A stretch of 64,000 bases of DNA from DAMCZI01 sp032095175 (GTDB lineage: Bacteria; Bacillota; Clostridia; Clostridiales; Caloramatoraceae). Positions 42,746 through 52,255 of the stretch are shown here, one piece after another; position 1 is the first letter of the stretch; each line of letters opens with the position of its first letter. The notes beneath the pieces were generated by a model, which had not been told where the DNA came from, made no database searches, and worked only from the letters and a program-made list of their open reading frames with translations. Both the position numbers and the translations under genes were made by a program. The stretch lies in the NCBI GenBank assembly GCA_032095175.1, contig DAMCZI010000020.1:1-64000 (forward strand), in the 5' to 3' direction.

Positions 42746-44323
42746 CTATGCCCTCTTAACCTTTTTCTTTACCATATCAAGAACATAATCAAATTCATCC
42801 ATTTTTAATATATATGCGGCTCCAGCATATACCACAATACCTATAACAACAGGCACTCCAACATTTATAAGTTGTGCAAGCTTTCCTTCAAAACCAATTT
42901 TTCCCTCAACAATCTTATAAGCAAAAAATGTAGCGCCACCCATTATAAAGGATGCAATAACTGACTTTACCGCTGAAACCATAAGCTCCTTTGTTCTAAG
43001 CCTCTTAAACTTCTTTCCCAGAAGCTTATACAAAAGTATCATCTCAAGAATTGAAGCCAGTGATGTAGAAAATGCTATTCCACCTATTGCCAACCCAGTA
43101 AACTTTACAAAGAACAGATTCAGTGTAACGTTAACAACCAGTATGATTGCACCGATCTTAACAGGAGTTTTAGTGTCCTGTATGGAATAAAACCCTCTGA
43201 TTATTATAGGAACAACTGATTGTCCAATTAACCCAATGCTGTAGAAAGCAAGGGCAACTGCAGTCAGACCAACACTTTCTTCAGTAAACTTACCATGCTT
43301 AAACAAAAGTCTAACTATTGGCTTGTCTAAAACGATTAATCCAACAGCAGCAGGTATTGTTATAAATGTAAGCACCCTGAGTCCCAATGAAAATGTCTTC
43401 TTAAAATCATCATACTCTTTTCTTGCAATCTGTGCAGCCATTGTTGGAAATATAGTTGTTGATATGGCCGCAGAGAATATACCAACTGGAAGCAGCATTA
43501 TTCTCTGTGCAAACCTTAATGATGCTATACTACCATCATCAAGCACTGATGCTATATTCTGATTTACAAGAAGCTGTGCCCTTACAATAGCAAGTCCAAT
43601 AATAGATGGTCCCATTAGCCTGAGCATTCTTTTATAACCAGGGTTTTTTAAATCCAATGCAAATTTAAACTTTCCAGATACCCTTAAGAATTCCGGCGTT
43701 TGTATAGCAAGATTCGCAAATGCACCAATTATTACACCAATTGCCATTCCATATATACCAAAGGGCTTGGAAAGAATAATAGCTCCTAATATAATCCCTA
43801 TGTTATAAACTACAGGTCCAAAGGCAGGAATTCTGAACCTTTTATAGGAATTCAGTATTCCCCTTACAAGCCCTGCCATAACAGTAAAGGTAACAGCAGG
43901 AAGCATTATCCTTGTAAGACTTACAGTAAGACTATATTTTTCTGGATTTTTAACTATTCCCATTGCCACAATTGGCACAAGATATTTAGCAAATATTTCA
44001 GCAACTATATTAAATCCCACTATAAACAGCAGTGCAACGGTTATGAATGTGTTTGCAGCCTTCCATGCACCATCCTCATCATCCTTTGCCAAAAAGGCTG
44101 TAAACACAGGCATAAACCCTGCACTTAATGCTCCTGCAATAAGCAGATCAAACATTAAATCCGGTATTGTGAAGGCTGCAACAAAGGCATCGGTCTTTAC
44201 ACCCGCTCCGTAAACGTTTGCAACTATCATTTCTCTTACAAGGCCAAGCACCCTGCTTAAAAAAAGCGTTGCCATAACGATAATCGTCGCTTTGCCTACA
44301 TTTTCTCCCTTGTTTTTAACCAT
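42746..44323 (-). CDS. murJ: MurJ/MviN family lipid-linked sugar flippase
   Basis: 525 residues with about 14 hydrophobic segments. The N-terminus FLSRVLGLVREMIVANVYGAG and TDAFVAAFTIPDLMFDLL carry the family's conserved Arg/Asp; GQSVVPIIIRGFYSIQDTKTPVKIG is typical in the second half. MurJ flips lipid II for peptidoglycan synthesis. It is at the end of the polysaccharide locus, which has no other flippase in this window, so it may be the housekeeping MurJ or the exporter for the locus' lipid-linked glycan. Confidence 0.92.
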   Translation of the reverse strand: MVKNKGENVGKATIIVMATLFLSRVLGLVREMIVANVYGAGVKTDAFVAAFTIPDLMFDLLIAGALSAGFMPVFTAFLAKDDEDGAWKAANTFITVALLFIVGFNIVAEIFAKYLVPIVAMGIVKNPEKYSLTVSLTRIMLPAVTFTVMAGLVRGILNSYKRFRIPAFGPVVYNIGIILGAIILSKPFGIYGMAIGVIIGAFANLAIQTPEFLRVSGKFKFALDLKNPGYKRMLRLMGPSIIGLAIVRAQLLVNQNIASVLDDGSIASLRFAQRIMLLPVGIFSAAISTTIFPTMAAQIARKEYDDFKKTFSLGLRVLTFITIPAAVGLIVLDKPIVRLLFKHGKFTEESVGLTAVALAFYSIGLIGQSVVPIIIRGFYSIQDTKTPVKIGAIILVVNVTLNLFFVKFTGLAIGGIAFSTSLASILEMILLYKLLGKKFKRLRTKELMVSAVKSVIASFIMGGATFFAYKIVEGKIGFEGKLAQLINVGVPVVIGIVVYAGAAYILKMDEFDYVLDMVKKKVKRA

Positions 44324-44463
44324 AACTTTTCTCCTTTTCTTTCATAAGTCATATAACATTATAATCTATAGCCTTAATCAATTCAACCATCTTATTCCCA
44401 ATTTCAAGTAGATAAAAGTTAACAAACTATTACTGTTTCAAAATGCTACATGACATAAAAGCT

Positions 44464-45687
44464 CTACTGCATATGACTTCTTAATATTTCCTCAAATCTT
44501 CTTGTAATCTTAGCTCTATCAAAATACTCCTCAATGTACATTCTTCCGTTAACACCCATCTCTTCCTTTAATTCAGGATTTTGATAAAGCTTCAATACAG
44601 CCTCAGCAATCTCCTTCTCATTTTCAGGTTCAACACATATTCCAGCCTTAGCATCCTCAATTAACTGCTGTGCTTCTCCTTCAACAGAAAGAACTATTGG
44701 CACATTTGATGCCAGTGTTTCAAACATTTTAGATGGCAATGCTCCCTTAAACAAATCAAGCTTTTTCAGTGGAACTACTGCACAGCTAAAGGATGCAACG
44801 ATTCCAGGCATATTCTTTTTAGGCTGAACAGGAAGGAATGCCACGTTTTCAAGCTTTAATTCCTTTATCATGTTTATAAGCTTTTGCTTTTCTGGTCCAT
44901 CACCTACAAACACAAACTTAATTCCCTCATGCTCCTTAAGAATGCTTGCTGCCTTTATTATTGTTTCAAGTCCCTGAGCTAAGCCATGTATCCCGGCATA
45001 TCCAACCAAAAATTTACCCTCAAGACCGTTTTCCTTGATAAACTCCAGGTTTGCCTTATCCTTTCCAAACAAGCTTAGGTCAACACCATTTGTAACAAGG
45101 TATGTTTTATCCTTAAAACCTCTTTTAGAAATGTTCTCAACTATTCCCTTTGTCTGTCCTGTAACTATATCAGCCTTTCTATAGCTGAACTCCTCAAGCC
45201 ATACTGACATCTTTATCATAAGCTTGTTGTTAAGAACTCCAAGCTTTATTGCTGATTCCGGCCACAAATCCGATATGTTAAATACATATTTTGCCTTAAG
45301 CTTTCTAGCCAATCTGTATCCTGACCATCCTAAAAATAATGGAGGTGATTCTACTATGATAACATCAATTGATTTATCAATTCCCTTTGGCCCCTGGATA
45401 ACTGATGAAAAAGTAAAGGAAAAATAGTTTAAAAGCCTTTTAACAAATCCTGTATCCTTAGTAGCATATATAGAAGTTCTAATAACCCTTATGCCATCCA
45501 TATCCTCTACTAAAAACTTCTTACCCTTATATCCATCATATATCTCACCCTTAGGGTAATTTGGCATTGCAGTTAAAACTGTTATGTCATGTCCATTGTT
45601 TTTTAATCTCTTTGCAAATTCAAATATTCTATTTTGAGGTGCACCTACCTCTGGTGGAAAGTATTGAGTCAAAAACATTATGTTCAA
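44464..45687 (-). CDS. GT4 glycosyltransferase (WbuB/WcaI-like)
   Basis: 407-residue GT-B enzyme. N-terminal MFLTQYFPPEVGAPQNRIFEFA is the WbuB-type start; the C-terminal domain has GYAGIHGLAQGLETIIKAA, FVGDGPEKQKL and the donor-binding FETLASNVPIVLSVEGEA. Close relatives transfer L-FucNAc or related sugars in O-antigen synthesis. TTG start at 45687 after GGGAGG. It lies 30 nt downstream of the polysaccharide deacetylase gene and probably shares its transcript. Confidence 0.88.
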   Translation of the reverse strand: MNIMFLTQYFPPEVGAPQNRIFEFAKRLKNNGHDITVLTAMPNYPKGEIYDGYKGKKFLVEDMDGIRVIRTSIYATKDTGFVKRLLNYFSFTFSSVIQGPKGIDKSIDVIIVESPPLFLGWSGYRLARKLKAKYVFNISDLWPESAIKLGVLNNKLMIKMSVWLEEFSYRKADIVTGQTKGIVENISKRGFKDKTYLVTNGVDLSLFGKDKANLEFIKENGLEGKFLVGYAGIHGLAQGLETIIKAASILKEHEGIKFVFVGDGPEKQKLINMIKELKLENVAFLPVQPKKNMPGIVASFSCAVVPLKKLDLFKGALPSKMFETLASNVPIVLSVEGEAQQLIEDAKAGICVEPENEKEIAEAVLKLYQNPELKEEMGVNGRMYIEEYFDRAKITRRFEEILRSHMQ

Positions 45688-45717
45688 TTTAGTTTGCCTC
45701 CCTATATTAATGTATAA

Positions 45718-46734
45718 CTATTTCTTATTTGCACAGTTTATAATATTTTTAAAAAGCTTTTCCGAATTCAAATTGGAATCCCCTGAGCGTATTCTATATA
45801 TGAATTTGGATTTTGAGTTATATCTGTTGTAACCATATTGTGTCGTAATAAAATACTTAAAGCCGCTATCCTTTGCTGCTCCAACAAGCCTTTTGTTGTA
45901 ATGTCCAAAAGGAAAGCAAAGCATATCCGGATATTCCCTCGTATATTTAAATATTATATCCCTTGATATCAGCAAATCCTCTGCTACTCTCTTTGAATAT
46001 TCCTCGTCACATTCATAGCTTGCAGTTTCAGTATTATATATCTTATATGCAAGCTTTCCTCCTTTTTTAAGCTCTGGATTTATATTTATATAATCATGGC
46101 CATTATTGCTGTGGGATTGTATATCTACCAAGCCACTGCTGTACATCTCCCATATTTCTTCAGAACTTAGAGGATTGAAATCCTTATCAGATGATCTGTA
46201 ACTCTCTGTTCGCGATGTAATTACAAAGTTTACTGATGGCATATTATATTTCTTAAGAAGTGGGTATGCATACTTATAGAAGCTCTCTATTCCATCATCA
46301 AAGGTTATTACAACAGCATTATCAGGCAGTTTTTCCCTTCCCTCCATGGAATTTAAAAGCTTTCTCAAGCTTATAACATTAAGCCCCTTATCCTTAAGCA
46401 TTTTTAAATCCTTCTCAAATCTCTTAGGAGTAATAGTAATTCCACTAAAAGGCTCATTGCTAATATGGTGATATGTTAATACAACTGCTTTTCCACTATA
46501 ATAAATACCATCCTTAAATTGAGTTGTATAAGTTTTTTTTACTTCACTCTTCTTTTTAGGTGTTTGAAGTCTTTTGTATATTTTCCTTATGTGAAGCTTT
46601 TCTACATAATCTTCCTCTAAAAATATGTCACTCCCCATGATTTCCCCCGGCTTAAATGAATAACCTGCTGCAGTACTACAGAAAACTGAAGTCAGCAGTA
46701 AGAAAAAAAGCACAAATAAACCGGTTTTTTTCAT
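45718..46734 (-). CDS. Secreted polysaccharide deacetylase (NodB domain)
   Basis: 338 residues with a signal peptide or anchor (KKTGLFVLFFLLLTSVFCSTAA). The NodB domain has VVITFDDGIESF (metal Asp), DIQSHSNNGHDY (metal His pair) and CFPFGHYNKRL. The active site is complete. It should remove N-acetyl groups from a cell-surface glycan, probably the product of this locus or peptidoglycan. It starts 5 nt after the preceding gene's end, so it is co-transcribed with the tagA-like gene. Confidence 0.9.
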   Translation of the reverse strand: MKKTGLFVLFFLLLTSVFCSTAAGYSFKPGEIMGSDIFLEEDYVEKLHIRKIYKRLQTPKKKSEVKKTYTTQFKDGIYYSGKAVVLTYHHISNEPFSGITITPKRFEKDLKMLKDKGLNVISLRKLLNSMEGREKLPDNAVVITFDDGIESFYKYAYPLLKKYNMPSVNFVITSRTESYRSSDKDFNPLSSEEIWEMYSSGLVDIQSHSNNGHDYININPELKKGGKLAYKIYNTETASYECDEEYSKRVAEDLLISRDIIFKYTREYPDMLCFPFGHYNKRLVGAAKDSGFKYFITTQYGYNRYNSKSKFIYRIRSGDSNLNSEKLFKNIINCANKK

Positions 46735-46738
46735 CTCT

Positions 46739-47455
46739 TCACCCTCTTTTAAATATTACTTTTAAAAGAAATACTGGCAGCACCATCATTCTTTTATACC
46801 TTGTTGGCTCCTTTACTAGTCTAAAGAGCCATTCAAGGCCCATTTTACACATCCATTCAGGTGCCCTCTTAATGTTGCCACATATAACATCAAGGCTTCC
46901 TCCAATTCCCATAGAAATTGGGACTCCATGTTTTTTCATATTATTTACAATCCAATATTCCTGCTTTGGACTTCCCATTGCAACAAATAATATATCAGGA
47001 TTTGCAGCCTTAATATCATTTATAACCTCTTCATCATCCCTAAAATATCCATCCCTAATTCCACATATTTCAAGTCCTTCATATCTCTCCTTAAGTATAC
47101 CTGCTGCTCTATCCGCTACTCCAGGCTTGGCTCCAAGCAAGAACACCCTGTATTTCATCTGGGCTGCTCTTTTACACAGGGATTGCATAAGATCGATTCC
47201 AGTAACCCTCTTTTTTATACTTCCTCTCTTTAGCTTGGATGCTATTAAAACTCCAACTCCATCGGGAATTTGGATGGATGCCCCATTTAAAAGTTCTCTT
47301 AAAGCTTCATCCTTCTGTGCTTTCATAATCTTCTCAGGATTGATTGCAACTATAAATGAAGGTCTTCTTTCACATATTATATCATCAACCTCATCTAAAA
47401 CCATTTCCATATCAAGGCTGCATACATCAACCCCAAGGTAGTTCTCTTTATTCAT
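46739..47455 (-). CDS. WecG/TagA/CpsF family glycosyltransferase (GT26)
   Basis: 239 residues from the ATG at 47455 (CTGGAGGATTTACTG upstream). FIVAINPEKIMKAQKD, GIQIPDGVGVLIASKL-like segment (IQIPDGVGVLIASK), RVFLLGAKPGV and FVAMGSPKQEYWI define the family, which adds ManNAc or ManNAcA to undecaprenyl-linked GlcNAc. In this locus, which encodes WecB and WecC, a ManNAcA transferase role is plausible. The start overlaps the preceding gene's stop by 8 nt. Confidence 0.9.
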   Translation of the reverse strand: MNKENYLGVDVCSLDMEMVLDEVDDIICERRPSFIVAINPEKIMKAQKDEALRELLNGASIQIPDGVGVLIASKLKRGSIKKRVTGIDLMQSLCKRAAQMKYRVFLLGAKPGVADRAAGILKERYEGLEICGIRDGYFRDDEEVINDIKAANPDILFVAMGSPKQEYWIVNNMKKHGVPISMGIGGSLDVICGNIKRAPEWMCKMGLEWLFRLVKEPTRYKRMMVLPVFLLKVIFKRG

Positions 47456-48575
47456 CAGTAAATCCTCCAGAAAGTATTCTTTTGTATATTTTGCCATAAT
47501 CCTCTGCCATATTTTCAAGAGAATAGCTGCTGCTTGCCTTTTCATATAGTCTTTTCCCAAAAGCTTCACATTTATCAGTATTTGATAAAAGCTCCTTCAT
47601 CCTCTCACAAAGCTTAATGCTATCCCCAGGCTGAACCAGATATCCATTTACTCCATCCTCAATTAGCATGGATACCCCGCCAACATCTGTAGAAACAACT
47701 GTTTTTTCATATAATGCCGATTCCAGTATAACAAGAGGAAAACTTTCTGTAAAAGAAGTAAGCACTGTAAAATCAGAAAGTGCAAGGAATTCATCTGGCT
47801 GCCTAAAGCCTACAAAATATACATTATTCTTTATTCCAATAGTTTCTGCATAGTTTTCAAGTTCTTGTCTTATATCTCCATCGCCAGCAAGTATAAAGCC
47901 AGCATCAATTCCACTATCTATTATTCCCTTACATGCATCAAAGAATATCTTATGCCCCTTAACAGGGTGAAACCTGGCAACCAGTGAAACGTAATGCTCA
48001 TGATTTCCAAGGCTGTATCTATTTATAACATCACTCTTGGTTACACAAACTCTTTCCTTATTAAAGTCTATTCCATTATATAAAACATATATTCTTTTTC
48101 CATTAAATCCTCTTTCAACAAGCATGTCCTTAAAGCTGTGGGATACAGTTATATATGCATCAAATGATTTAAGCGCAATTTTATTTATATTACTATAAAC
48201 CGCAGTTTTATAGGCATTTCCTCTGTAATCATCCCTATAATCACTATGTACTGTAGTAACATACTTTGCAGTATATTTTTTCATAAGAAACCAGCCTACA
48301 AAGTTCGCTCTTCCACCATGGCAGTTTATAATATCGATTTTCTCTCTTACACATATTTCATTAATTTTAGCTATGATACTAAGGTCAAGCCTCTTTGATT
48401 GCCTGATAAGTATAATATCAAGCCCCATCTTCTTAGCATCATCATAAAGGCTTCCCTCCATAAAGCAAACTATTATGCTCTTTCTTCCCTTATCCTTAAA
48501 ACTCCTGCACAGGTTCAAAAGGACATTCTTAGAACCTCCCTTCTCTCCTCCACTGATTATATGAAGAACATTCAT
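47448..48575 (-). CDS. GT4 glycosyltransferase
   Basis: 375-residue GT-B enzyme: HIISGGEKGGSKNVLLNLC at the N-terminus, LVARFHPVKGHKIFFDAC, FILAGDGDIRQELE and the Glu-x7-Glu region FTESFPLVILESALYEKTVV. Donor and acceptor unknown. First gene of the transcription unit GT4-tagA-deacetylase-GT4, separated from wecC by the REP array and a terminator. AGGGGTTTTAG precedes the ATG. Confidence 0.87.
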   Translation of the reverse strand: MNVLHIISGGEKGGSKNVLLNLCRSFKDKGRKSIIVCFMEGSLYDDAKKMGLDIILIRQSKRLDLSIIAKINEICVREKIDIINCHGGRANFVGWFLMKKYTAKYVTTVHSDYRDDYRGNAYKTAVYSNINKIALKSFDAYITVSHSFKDMLVERGFNGKRIYVLYNGIDFNKERVCVTKSDVINRYSLGNHEHYVSLVARFHPVKGHKIFFDACKGIIDSGIDAGFILAGDGDIRQELENYAETIGIKNNVYFVGFRQPDEFLALSDFTVLTSFTESFPLVILESALYEKTVVSTDVGGVSMLIEDGVNGYLVQPGDSIKLCERMKELLSNTDKCEAFGKRLYEKASSSYSLENMAEDYGKIYKRILSGGFTDE

Positions 48576-48649
48576 CTAAAACCCCTCCACAAAATATATA
48601 CACTATTATACACCAAAACCGCCCCACGTTAAACCATCCTGTGTTTTAT

Positions 48650-48927
48650 GAATTAGTAAGTAACCGTCCCCATAAGCGAAGCGGAGCGCATGCCATCCTT
48701 TAAGTGATTTATTGTTAACCGTCCCGGTGGGGTGCAGCATGGATTAATAAGTAACTGTCCCCTTGGGCGGAGGAACGGAGTATGTGTCACCCTTTATGTG
48801 ATTTATTGTTAACCGTCCCCGTGGGAGAATAGCACGAATTAGTAAGTAACCGTCCCCATGGGCGTGGGCGGAGCGCATGCCGTCCTTTAAGCTATTTCTT
48901 GTTAACCGTCCCGGTAGGGCGCAGTAA
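48650..48927. repeat. Tandem array of three REP family D units
   Basis: Three units of ~91-95 bp (48650-48740, 48741-48835, 48836-48927), each with GAATTAGTAAGTAACCGTCC near the start, a GC-rich middle (GCGGAGCGCATGCC) and TATTGTTAACCGTCCC near the end. The AACCGTCCC motif occurs at 48662, 48717, 48811, 48848 and 48904, with AACTGTCCC at 48753, all in one orientation. The array is much more GC-rich than its surroundings. The 48576-48960 gap has no gene. Confidence 0.92.
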
Positions 48928-48952
48928 AAGCCCCGGATAAAAATCCGGGGCT
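48925..48952 (-). terminator. Terminator after wecC
   Basis: AGCCCCGGAT, loop TTTT, ATCCGGGGCT on the minus strand followed by TTTTA. A 10-bp GC-rich stem 9 bp past the wecC stop; ends the 64000-48961 polysaccharide unit. Confidence 0.88.
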
Positions 48953-48960
48953 GGTATTTA

Positions 48961-50298
48961 CTATATTGCTTTGAAGTACATGCCTTCCTTTAGGAGTTCA
49001 TCCTTGATTGATGCAAAAAGGTTTCTTGTATCGAATATTACGGTTCCCTTGTTTAAAACCTTCTTAAGATAATCGATACCTATCTTATCGAATTCCTTTT
49101 GCTTTGCAAGAACAACTACTCCGTCCATTCCCTTAAGAGCATTTTCAATGGTATCAACCTTAAAATCATACTCTGTTGGAACGGTAGGGTCACAGGCGGA
49201 AACATGAGCTCCTCTGTTTCTTAGAATCTTTATTATCTCAATTGGAGGACTTATTCTATCATCGTTTGAATAATCCTTCATTGCTATTCCAAGTATTCCT
49301 ATTTTGGCTCCAGAAAGGCTCTTTCCTGCTTCCTTAAGTCCATCCTCAAGCATTCCAACCATAACCTCTGGAAGTGCTTCATTCTTTTCTCTTGAAAGCT
49401 TTAATATATCGAGTCCAACTCCCATTTCATCAGCCTTTGGCTTTAGATAGTAGTATGCATTAGGTATGCAGTATCCTCCAACTCCTGGTCCTGGAGTAAG
49501 AAGGTTTACTCTCTTATGGGTATTTGCAACTGCTACAACCTCATTTATATCTATTCCAAGCTTCTCTGAAAATCTTGCAAATTCCTGAGCCATAGCTATG
49601 TTAACGTCTCTTTGAACATTTTCAATAACCTTTGAGGTCTCAACAACCTTTATCTGGCTTGCAATCATAACATCAGCCTTGCAAACAACAGATAGAAGCT
49701 CTTTTGCTCTTTTAGCACTTTCCTTATTTATACCAGCAACTATTGTTGGCATGTATGCAAACTCGTCAAATGCCTTTCCCTCAGCAATTCTTTCTGAAGA
49801 ATATGCAAGATAGAAATCTACTCCAGCCTTCATTCCTGATTCTTTTTCAAGTATTGGTAAAAGAAGTTCCTCTGTTGATCCTGGAATTACTGTACTTCTA
49901 ATAACAACAAGGTCTCCCTTTTTAAGATTTTTTGCTATTCCTGTACAGCATTCAACAAGGTCAGATATATCATGCTTACCATTTCTTATTGGTATTCCAA
50001 CTGTAACTATTATATTGTTACAATTCTTCAATGCCTCTTTTGTATCAGTTGTTGCTCTATAGTGTCCATTATCTAGCTGTTCTCTTAAAATCTGCTGTAT
50101 TGTTTTGCCCTCAAAGCATTCAGTATGATGTGTAATTCCTTCGTTTGTAGCCTTTACAAGTCCTTCTATTACATCAACACCATAAACATTGCATCCTCTA
50201 AATGCAAAGCTTAATGATAGTGGAAGTCCAACAAAGCCCTGACCAAACACGGTTACATTTTTGTATATTTCTTTAATTTCGTTATCTATTGTACTCAT
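48961..50298 (-). CDS. wecC: UDP-N-acetyl-D-mannosamine dehydrogenase-type nucleotide-sugar dehydrogenase
   Basis: 445 residues. NAD motif VTVFGQGFVGLPLSLSFAFRG, then RSTVIPGSTEELLLP, YSSERIAEGKAFDEF and GPGVGGYCIPNAYYY, where Cys is the catalytic thiol. The C-terminal UDP-binding domain has GILGIAMKDYSNDDRISPP. It oxidises C6 of a UDP-N-acetylhexosamine; with wecB four genes upstream, UDP-ManNAc to UDP-ManNAcA is the best guess, though UDP-GlcNAc/GalNAc dehydrogenases are close relatives. Overlaps the upstream Wzy-like gene by 17 nt. Confidence 0.87.
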   Translation of the reverse strand: MSTIDNEIKEIYKNVTVFGQGFVGLPLSLSFAFRGCNVYGVDVIEGLVKATNEGITHHTECFEGKTIQQILREQLDNGHYRATTDTKEALKNCNNIIVTVGIPIRNGKHDISDLVECCTGIAKNLKKGDLVVIRSTVIPGSTEELLLPILEKESGMKAGVDFYLAYSSERIAEGKAFDEFAYMPTIVAGINKESAKRAKELLSVVCKADVMIASQIKVVETSKVIENVQRDVNIAMAQEFARFSEKLGIDINEVVAVANTHKRVNLLTPGPGVGGYCIPNAYYYLKPKADEMGVGLDILKLSREKNEALPEVMVGMLEDGLKEAGKSLSGAKIGILGIAMKDYSNDDRISPPIEIIKILRNRGAHVSACDPTVPTEYDFKVDTIENALKGMDGVVVLAKQKEFDKIGIDYLKKVLNKGTVIFDTRNLFASIKDELLKEGMYFKAI

Positions 50299-51529
50299 TT
50301 TTTACCTCCTGATTTTCAATGTAAACTCCTTTGTACAGCATTGCAGTTATAAGCCAGACAAATACATTTAACTGTGGTATAAACATTAAATTATTGGAGA
50401 AATTCTGGCATAAATAGGTTGCCCAAAAGCCCATAAATGCAATTAATGCAACCTTATATTTTTTTGTGTGTTTGTATGCACTGTAGCAGCTATAAAAAAG
50501 TGTAAAATATATTAATGCAAAGGATATTCCTCCGAATATTCCAAGCTCTGCAAACATCTTTATATAGGAATTGTGTACCGTAAAGGTTCTACCATCAATA
50601 TTCAATTCCGGATGGTTTTCTGCATATTTACGATACCAGGTTAAGTAGTTTCCATTTCCAACACCCTTCCAGAAATGATCCTTAAACATCATTATTCCTG
50701 TTTTCCAAAGCTTAAGTCTTTCTGAATTGGTGGTATAATTCGGATTAAATATTGATAGAAATCTACTTCTTGTAAAGGGAATTACATATGCTGCAATAAC
50801 ACCAACTGGAACAGCAAAAAGAGCTTTTCTATACCTTAATACTGCAAGAAGAAGTAATCCACAAGCAAATCCCAACCAGGAACCTCTTGTAAAGCTGAAA
50901 ATAAGATTTATTGCAAATAGTATTATCAGCCCTATATCATATGCCTTGTTATGCTCCTTATCCTCAATAAAATTTATTATAGGATAGAAGATCACCATAT
51001 TTACAGCCGCTCCCCAATAATTTGGATTTTCAAAGGTCGCATAAACCCTTCCTCTTCCTGAATATCCACCCATTCCAAAGGTTGATGTATTGAATATCAA
51101 CTGAAAAACTCCAAAGAAGCTTGCAAATATCATGGACATAAAAAACAGGGTTAACCCTCTTTTTATAAATTTCTCATCACTGGAAACTAAAACCATATAA
51201 AAGAGAGCTACATATTCTAAAAATCTCATTGTCTCAGCTACAACAGCTGTTTTATTCTTAGCATAGGTTATTGAGAAAAGTGATAAAAATACGAAAAAGA
51301 TTATTATAATACTCAAAAACCTAATATTTCTGTCCTTTAATATTTTAAAGGAATCCCTGTCTTTCCTGTATTTGATAAATACATTGATTACTCCTATAAG
51401 TATTGCTATACCGCCTATTACGAAATCTGCTGATATAGGAAATATTGAAATCTTTGCTTTCAGAGGTATTAATGGCACTATCATAAAGAAGCAGTACATC
51501 ACTATATTAAATAAATTGTTTATTCCCAT
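50282..51529 (-). CDS. O-antigen ligase/polymerase family membrane protein, 1
   Basis: About 415 residues and some 10-12 hydrophobic segments, with a large loop holding GVGNGNYLTWYRKY and the conserved YTTNSERLKLWKTG and TVHNSYIKMFAELGIFGG. These are Wzy_C (O-antigen ligase/polymerase) signatures. It polymerises repeat units or joins the glycan to its acceptor. A second such protein is at 55100, so the pair may divide polymerase and ligase roles. Start at 51529, 6 nt after GGAGG. Confidence 0.85.
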   Translation of the reverse strand: MGINNLFNIVMYCFFMIVPLIPLKAKISIFPISADFVIGGIAILIGVINVFIKYRKDRDSFKILKDRNIRFLSIIIIFFVFLSLFSITYAKNKTAVVAETMRFLEYVALFYMVLVSSDEKFIKRGLTLFFMSMIFASFFGVFQLIFNTSTFGMGGYSGRGRVYATFENPNYWGAAVNMVIFYPIINFIEDKEHNKAYDIGLIILFAINLIFSFTRGSWLGFACGLLLLAVLRYRKALFAVPVGVIAAYVIPFTRSRFLSIFNPNYTTNSERLKLWKTGIMMFKDHFWKGVGNGNYLTWYRKYAENHPELNIDGRTFTVHNSYIKMFAELGIFGGISFALIYFTLFYSCYSAYKHTKKYKVALIAFMGFWATYLCQNFSNNLMFIPQLNVFVWLITAMLYKGVYIENQEVKNEYNR

Positions 51530-51563
51530 ATCCATCCTCCATAAAAATATGCTACTTTTTCCT

Positions 51564-52217
51564 TTAGTAGGCTCCTTCCCTCATAATTACAACCTTTACG
51601 GTTTTAAGAAGGATTTTAAAATCCATCCATAGTGAAAAGCCTGTAACATATTTTATATCATATTTTATCGTTTCGCTTAATTCCAAATCGCCTCTTCCGT
51701 TTACCTGTGCAAGTCCTGATACACCTGGCTTCATAAGAAGTCTTATGCTTTCCTCTTCAGTATATAGGTCTGCAATGTCCGATATTTCAGGTCTTGGTCC
51801 TATTATGCTCATATCGCCCTTTATAATGTTTAAAAGCTGAGGAAGTTCATCAAGGCTTGTTTTTCTTAAAAATCTACCTGAACGAGTTATTCTTGGATCA
51901 TCCTTTTCCTGAAAAACAAGGTTTCCAAGATTTTCTCTATTAACTTCCTTATTAAACATCTTATCGGCATTTTTAATCATAGTCCTGAATTTATATATTG
52001 TAAAGGGTTCTCCCTTTACTCCAACTCTTGTTTGCTTAAATACAGCCTCTCCTTTTGAATCTGATTTTATCCAAATCATAATAATCAAAAACAAAGGACT
52101 AAGTATTATTAATAGCAATGTTGAAAAGAGAAAATCAAATATTCTCTTAACACCAAGCTGAAATTTCTTTCTTTCAAGCTGACCTTCAATTTCTTTCAAC
52201 AGTTCTCCTGACTTCAT
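51564..52217 (-). CDS. Initiating phosphoglycosyl transferase (bacterial sugar transferase)
   Basis: 217 residues: one hydrophobic reentrant helix (FSTLLLIILSPLFLIIMIWI) after KRIFDF, then VFKQTRVGVKGEPFTIYKFRTM, LRKTSLDELPQLLNIIKGD with the catalytic Asp-Glu, and GPRPEI, GLAQVNGRG. This monotopic enzyme attaches the first sugar-phosphate to undecaprenyl phosphate. The compact form without the multi-helix N-terminus matches EpsL/PglC types. It defines the locus as lipid-linked glycan synthesis. Confidence 0.93.
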   Translation of the reverse strand: MKSGELLKEIEGQLERKKFQLGVKRIFDFLFSTLLLIILSPLFLIIMIWIKSDSKGEAVFKQTRVGVKGEPFTIYKFRTMIKNADKMFNKEVNRENLGNLVFQEKDDPRITRSGRFLRKTSLDELPQLLNIIKGDMSIIGPRPEISDIADLYTEEESIRLLMKPGVSGLAQVNGRGDLELSETIKYDIKYVTGFSLWMDFKILLKTVKVVIMREGAY

Positions 52218-52255
52218 CTGTTATATCCTCCATGCCCTGTTTTGTAAGACACCCG

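Noticed and set aside
48650..48927. CRISPR array
   Set aside because: Only three units, spacers are not unique (the GC-rich middles are related), the repeat is a REP motif, and there are no cas genes nearby.
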